Below the pieces are notes generated by a model, which worked only from the letters and a program-made list of their open reading frames with translations, did no database searches and was not told the origin of the DNA. From Candidatus Melainabacteria bacterium (GTDB lineage: Bacteria > Cyanobacteriota > Vampirovibrionia > 2-02-FULL-35-15), in contig JAHFBD010000144.1 in assembly GCA_023250175.1 (NCBI GenBank), positions 1-6,013 of the forward strand: a DNA stretch of 6,013 bases, in the 5' to 3' direction. Below, in pieces: positions 5,610-6,013 of this stretch (the stretch's first letter is position 1; every line of letters starts with the position of its first letter). Both the position numbers and the translations under genes were made by a program.

Positions 5610-5883
5610 TTGATTCTGGAGAGTTGACAATAAGTTGAAGAGGGTTGGCTACCTTAATTTATAGAATGTGTTTGAATTAAAGAAACCAGGGGTTATTTTA
5701 ATCTTGAGGTAGTTAAAGCTGGTAAGTAGTTGGTTATCCCTGTTACTCTTGGAAAATAGAAAGAATGAAATAGGGCTAACACAGATAAAATTTTAAAGAT
5801 AGTGAAAATATATTCATAAAATACTAGTAGAGACGAGGGATTGATTCTGTTAGTTCAAGGTATATCTATCAAAGAGGATAGTT
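5610..5883. other. Spacer after enolase, no gene seen
   Basis: This 274-bp stretch has no supportable reading frame and no hairpin followed by a U-tract, so eno has no obvious intrinsic terminator. It contains long-range complementary words, CTACCT (5649-5654) with AGGTAG (5707-5712) and CAGGG (5687-5691) with CCCTG (5738-5742), which might fold in RNA. ATTGATTCTG occurs twice, at 5609-5618 and 5840-5849. TTGACA at 5624-5629 is a perfect -35 word but lacks a -10 at a workable distance. Confidence 0.5.
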
Positions 5884-6013
5884 ATGAATAGCTTAATTAA
5901 TAATCAGGTAACTTGTGCAATTCTGATCTTTGCATATTGTGTTGTTTATGGTTTATGCGCTACCCGTCTTTTATCAGGGTTGCCAATGGCATTTTTCTTA
6001 TGTTCAGTAATAT
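5884..6013 (+). CDS. Membrane protein, N-terminal fragment (possibly an ion/anion permease)
   Basis: An ATG at 5884-5886 opens a frame that stays open for 43 codons to the window edge. GAGGA (5874-5878) lies five bases before it, a good ribosome binding site. The fragment begins MNSLINNQVTCAILIFAYCV and continues with apolar residues (VVYGLCATRLLSGLPMAFFL...). It forms one transmembrane helix from about residue 10 to 25, a short turn containing Arg28 and probably the start of a second helix. The pattern of a first helix, a short basic turn and then LSGLPMAFF resembles the N-terminus of ArsB/CitM/SLC13-like permeases, but this rests on a weak impression from 43 residues. A short hairpin, CTATC (5866-5870) with GATAG (5877-5881), overlaps the ribosome binding site. 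Confidence 0.7.
   Translation, partial: MNSLINNQVTCAILIFAYCVVYGLCATRLLSGLPMAFFLCSVI

Noticed and set aside
5624..5665. TTGACA as the -35 box of a promoter downstream of eno
   Set aside because: The bases 16-18 bp further on (around GGCTAC) do not resemble a -10 box, and the nearest TATAGA is about 30 bp away.
5649..5742. A terminator for upp-eno formed by the complementary words after enolase
   Set aside because: The stems are short and far apart, and no T-run follows them.
1..6013. CRISPR array, insertion sequence, tRNA genes or prophage elements
   Set aside because: I saw no regularly spaced repeats, no transposase or integrase coding, no terminal inverted repeats and no tRNA cloverleaf on either strand.

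Overview
The window comes from an AT-rich bacterial chromosome using the standard bacterial code. It holds housekeeping genes and no sign of mobile elements, CRISPR or phage. The best lineage clue is the uracil phosphoribosyltransferase at 3612-4259. Its N-terminus (WLSIARDKNTPSVQFRSA), its EPMLATGGT PRPP loop and its C-terminus (IDPELNNKGYIVPGLGDAGDRAF) match, from memory, the cyanobacterial/plant branch of the family better than the E. coli type. The enolase tail (RIEEKLGNNAVYAG) also looks cyanobacterium-like. With the low GC and no photosynthesis genes in view, I infer a non-photosynthetic relative of Cyanobacteria (Vampirovibrionia/Melainabacteria-like). This is an inference, not a demonstrated assignment.

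Layout, left to right. Positions 1-389 (minus) are the N-terminal part of a second M17 leucyl aminopeptidase, cut by the window edge. Positions 390-631 are an intergenic spacer with two hairpins and a GC-richer patch. Positions 632-2137 (minus) are a complete leucyl aminopeptidase (PepA). The two aminopeptidase genes are thus tandem paralogs read in the same direction. Positions 2138-2340 are a divergent regulatory region. Positions 2341-2459 (plus) are a complete 5S rRNA gene, not in the ORF set, with its own promoter at 2305-2334 and a strong intrinsic terminator at 2464-2498. No 23S or 16S sequence precedes it, so it is an isolated 5S gene. Positions 2526-3209 (minus) encode an unrecognised 227-residue Ala/Lys-rich, probably helical protein.

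Positions 3210-3611 are a 402-bp divergent intergenic region. Its upp-proximal half is dense in inverted repeats and ends in a mutually exclusive hairpin pair just before the upp start. Positions 3612-5609 (plus) are a two-gene unit, upp-eno, with a 24-bp gap: uracil salvage followed by glycolytic enolase. Positions 5610-5883 are a spacer with no convincing gene or terminator. From 5884 a membrane protein begins and runs off the window.

The parts most worth a second look are the free-standing 5S rRNA gene, the structured leader of upp, the tandem aminopeptidase paralogs, and the unassigned Ala/Lys-rich protein. I found no convincing evidence of a wholly new multi-gene system.
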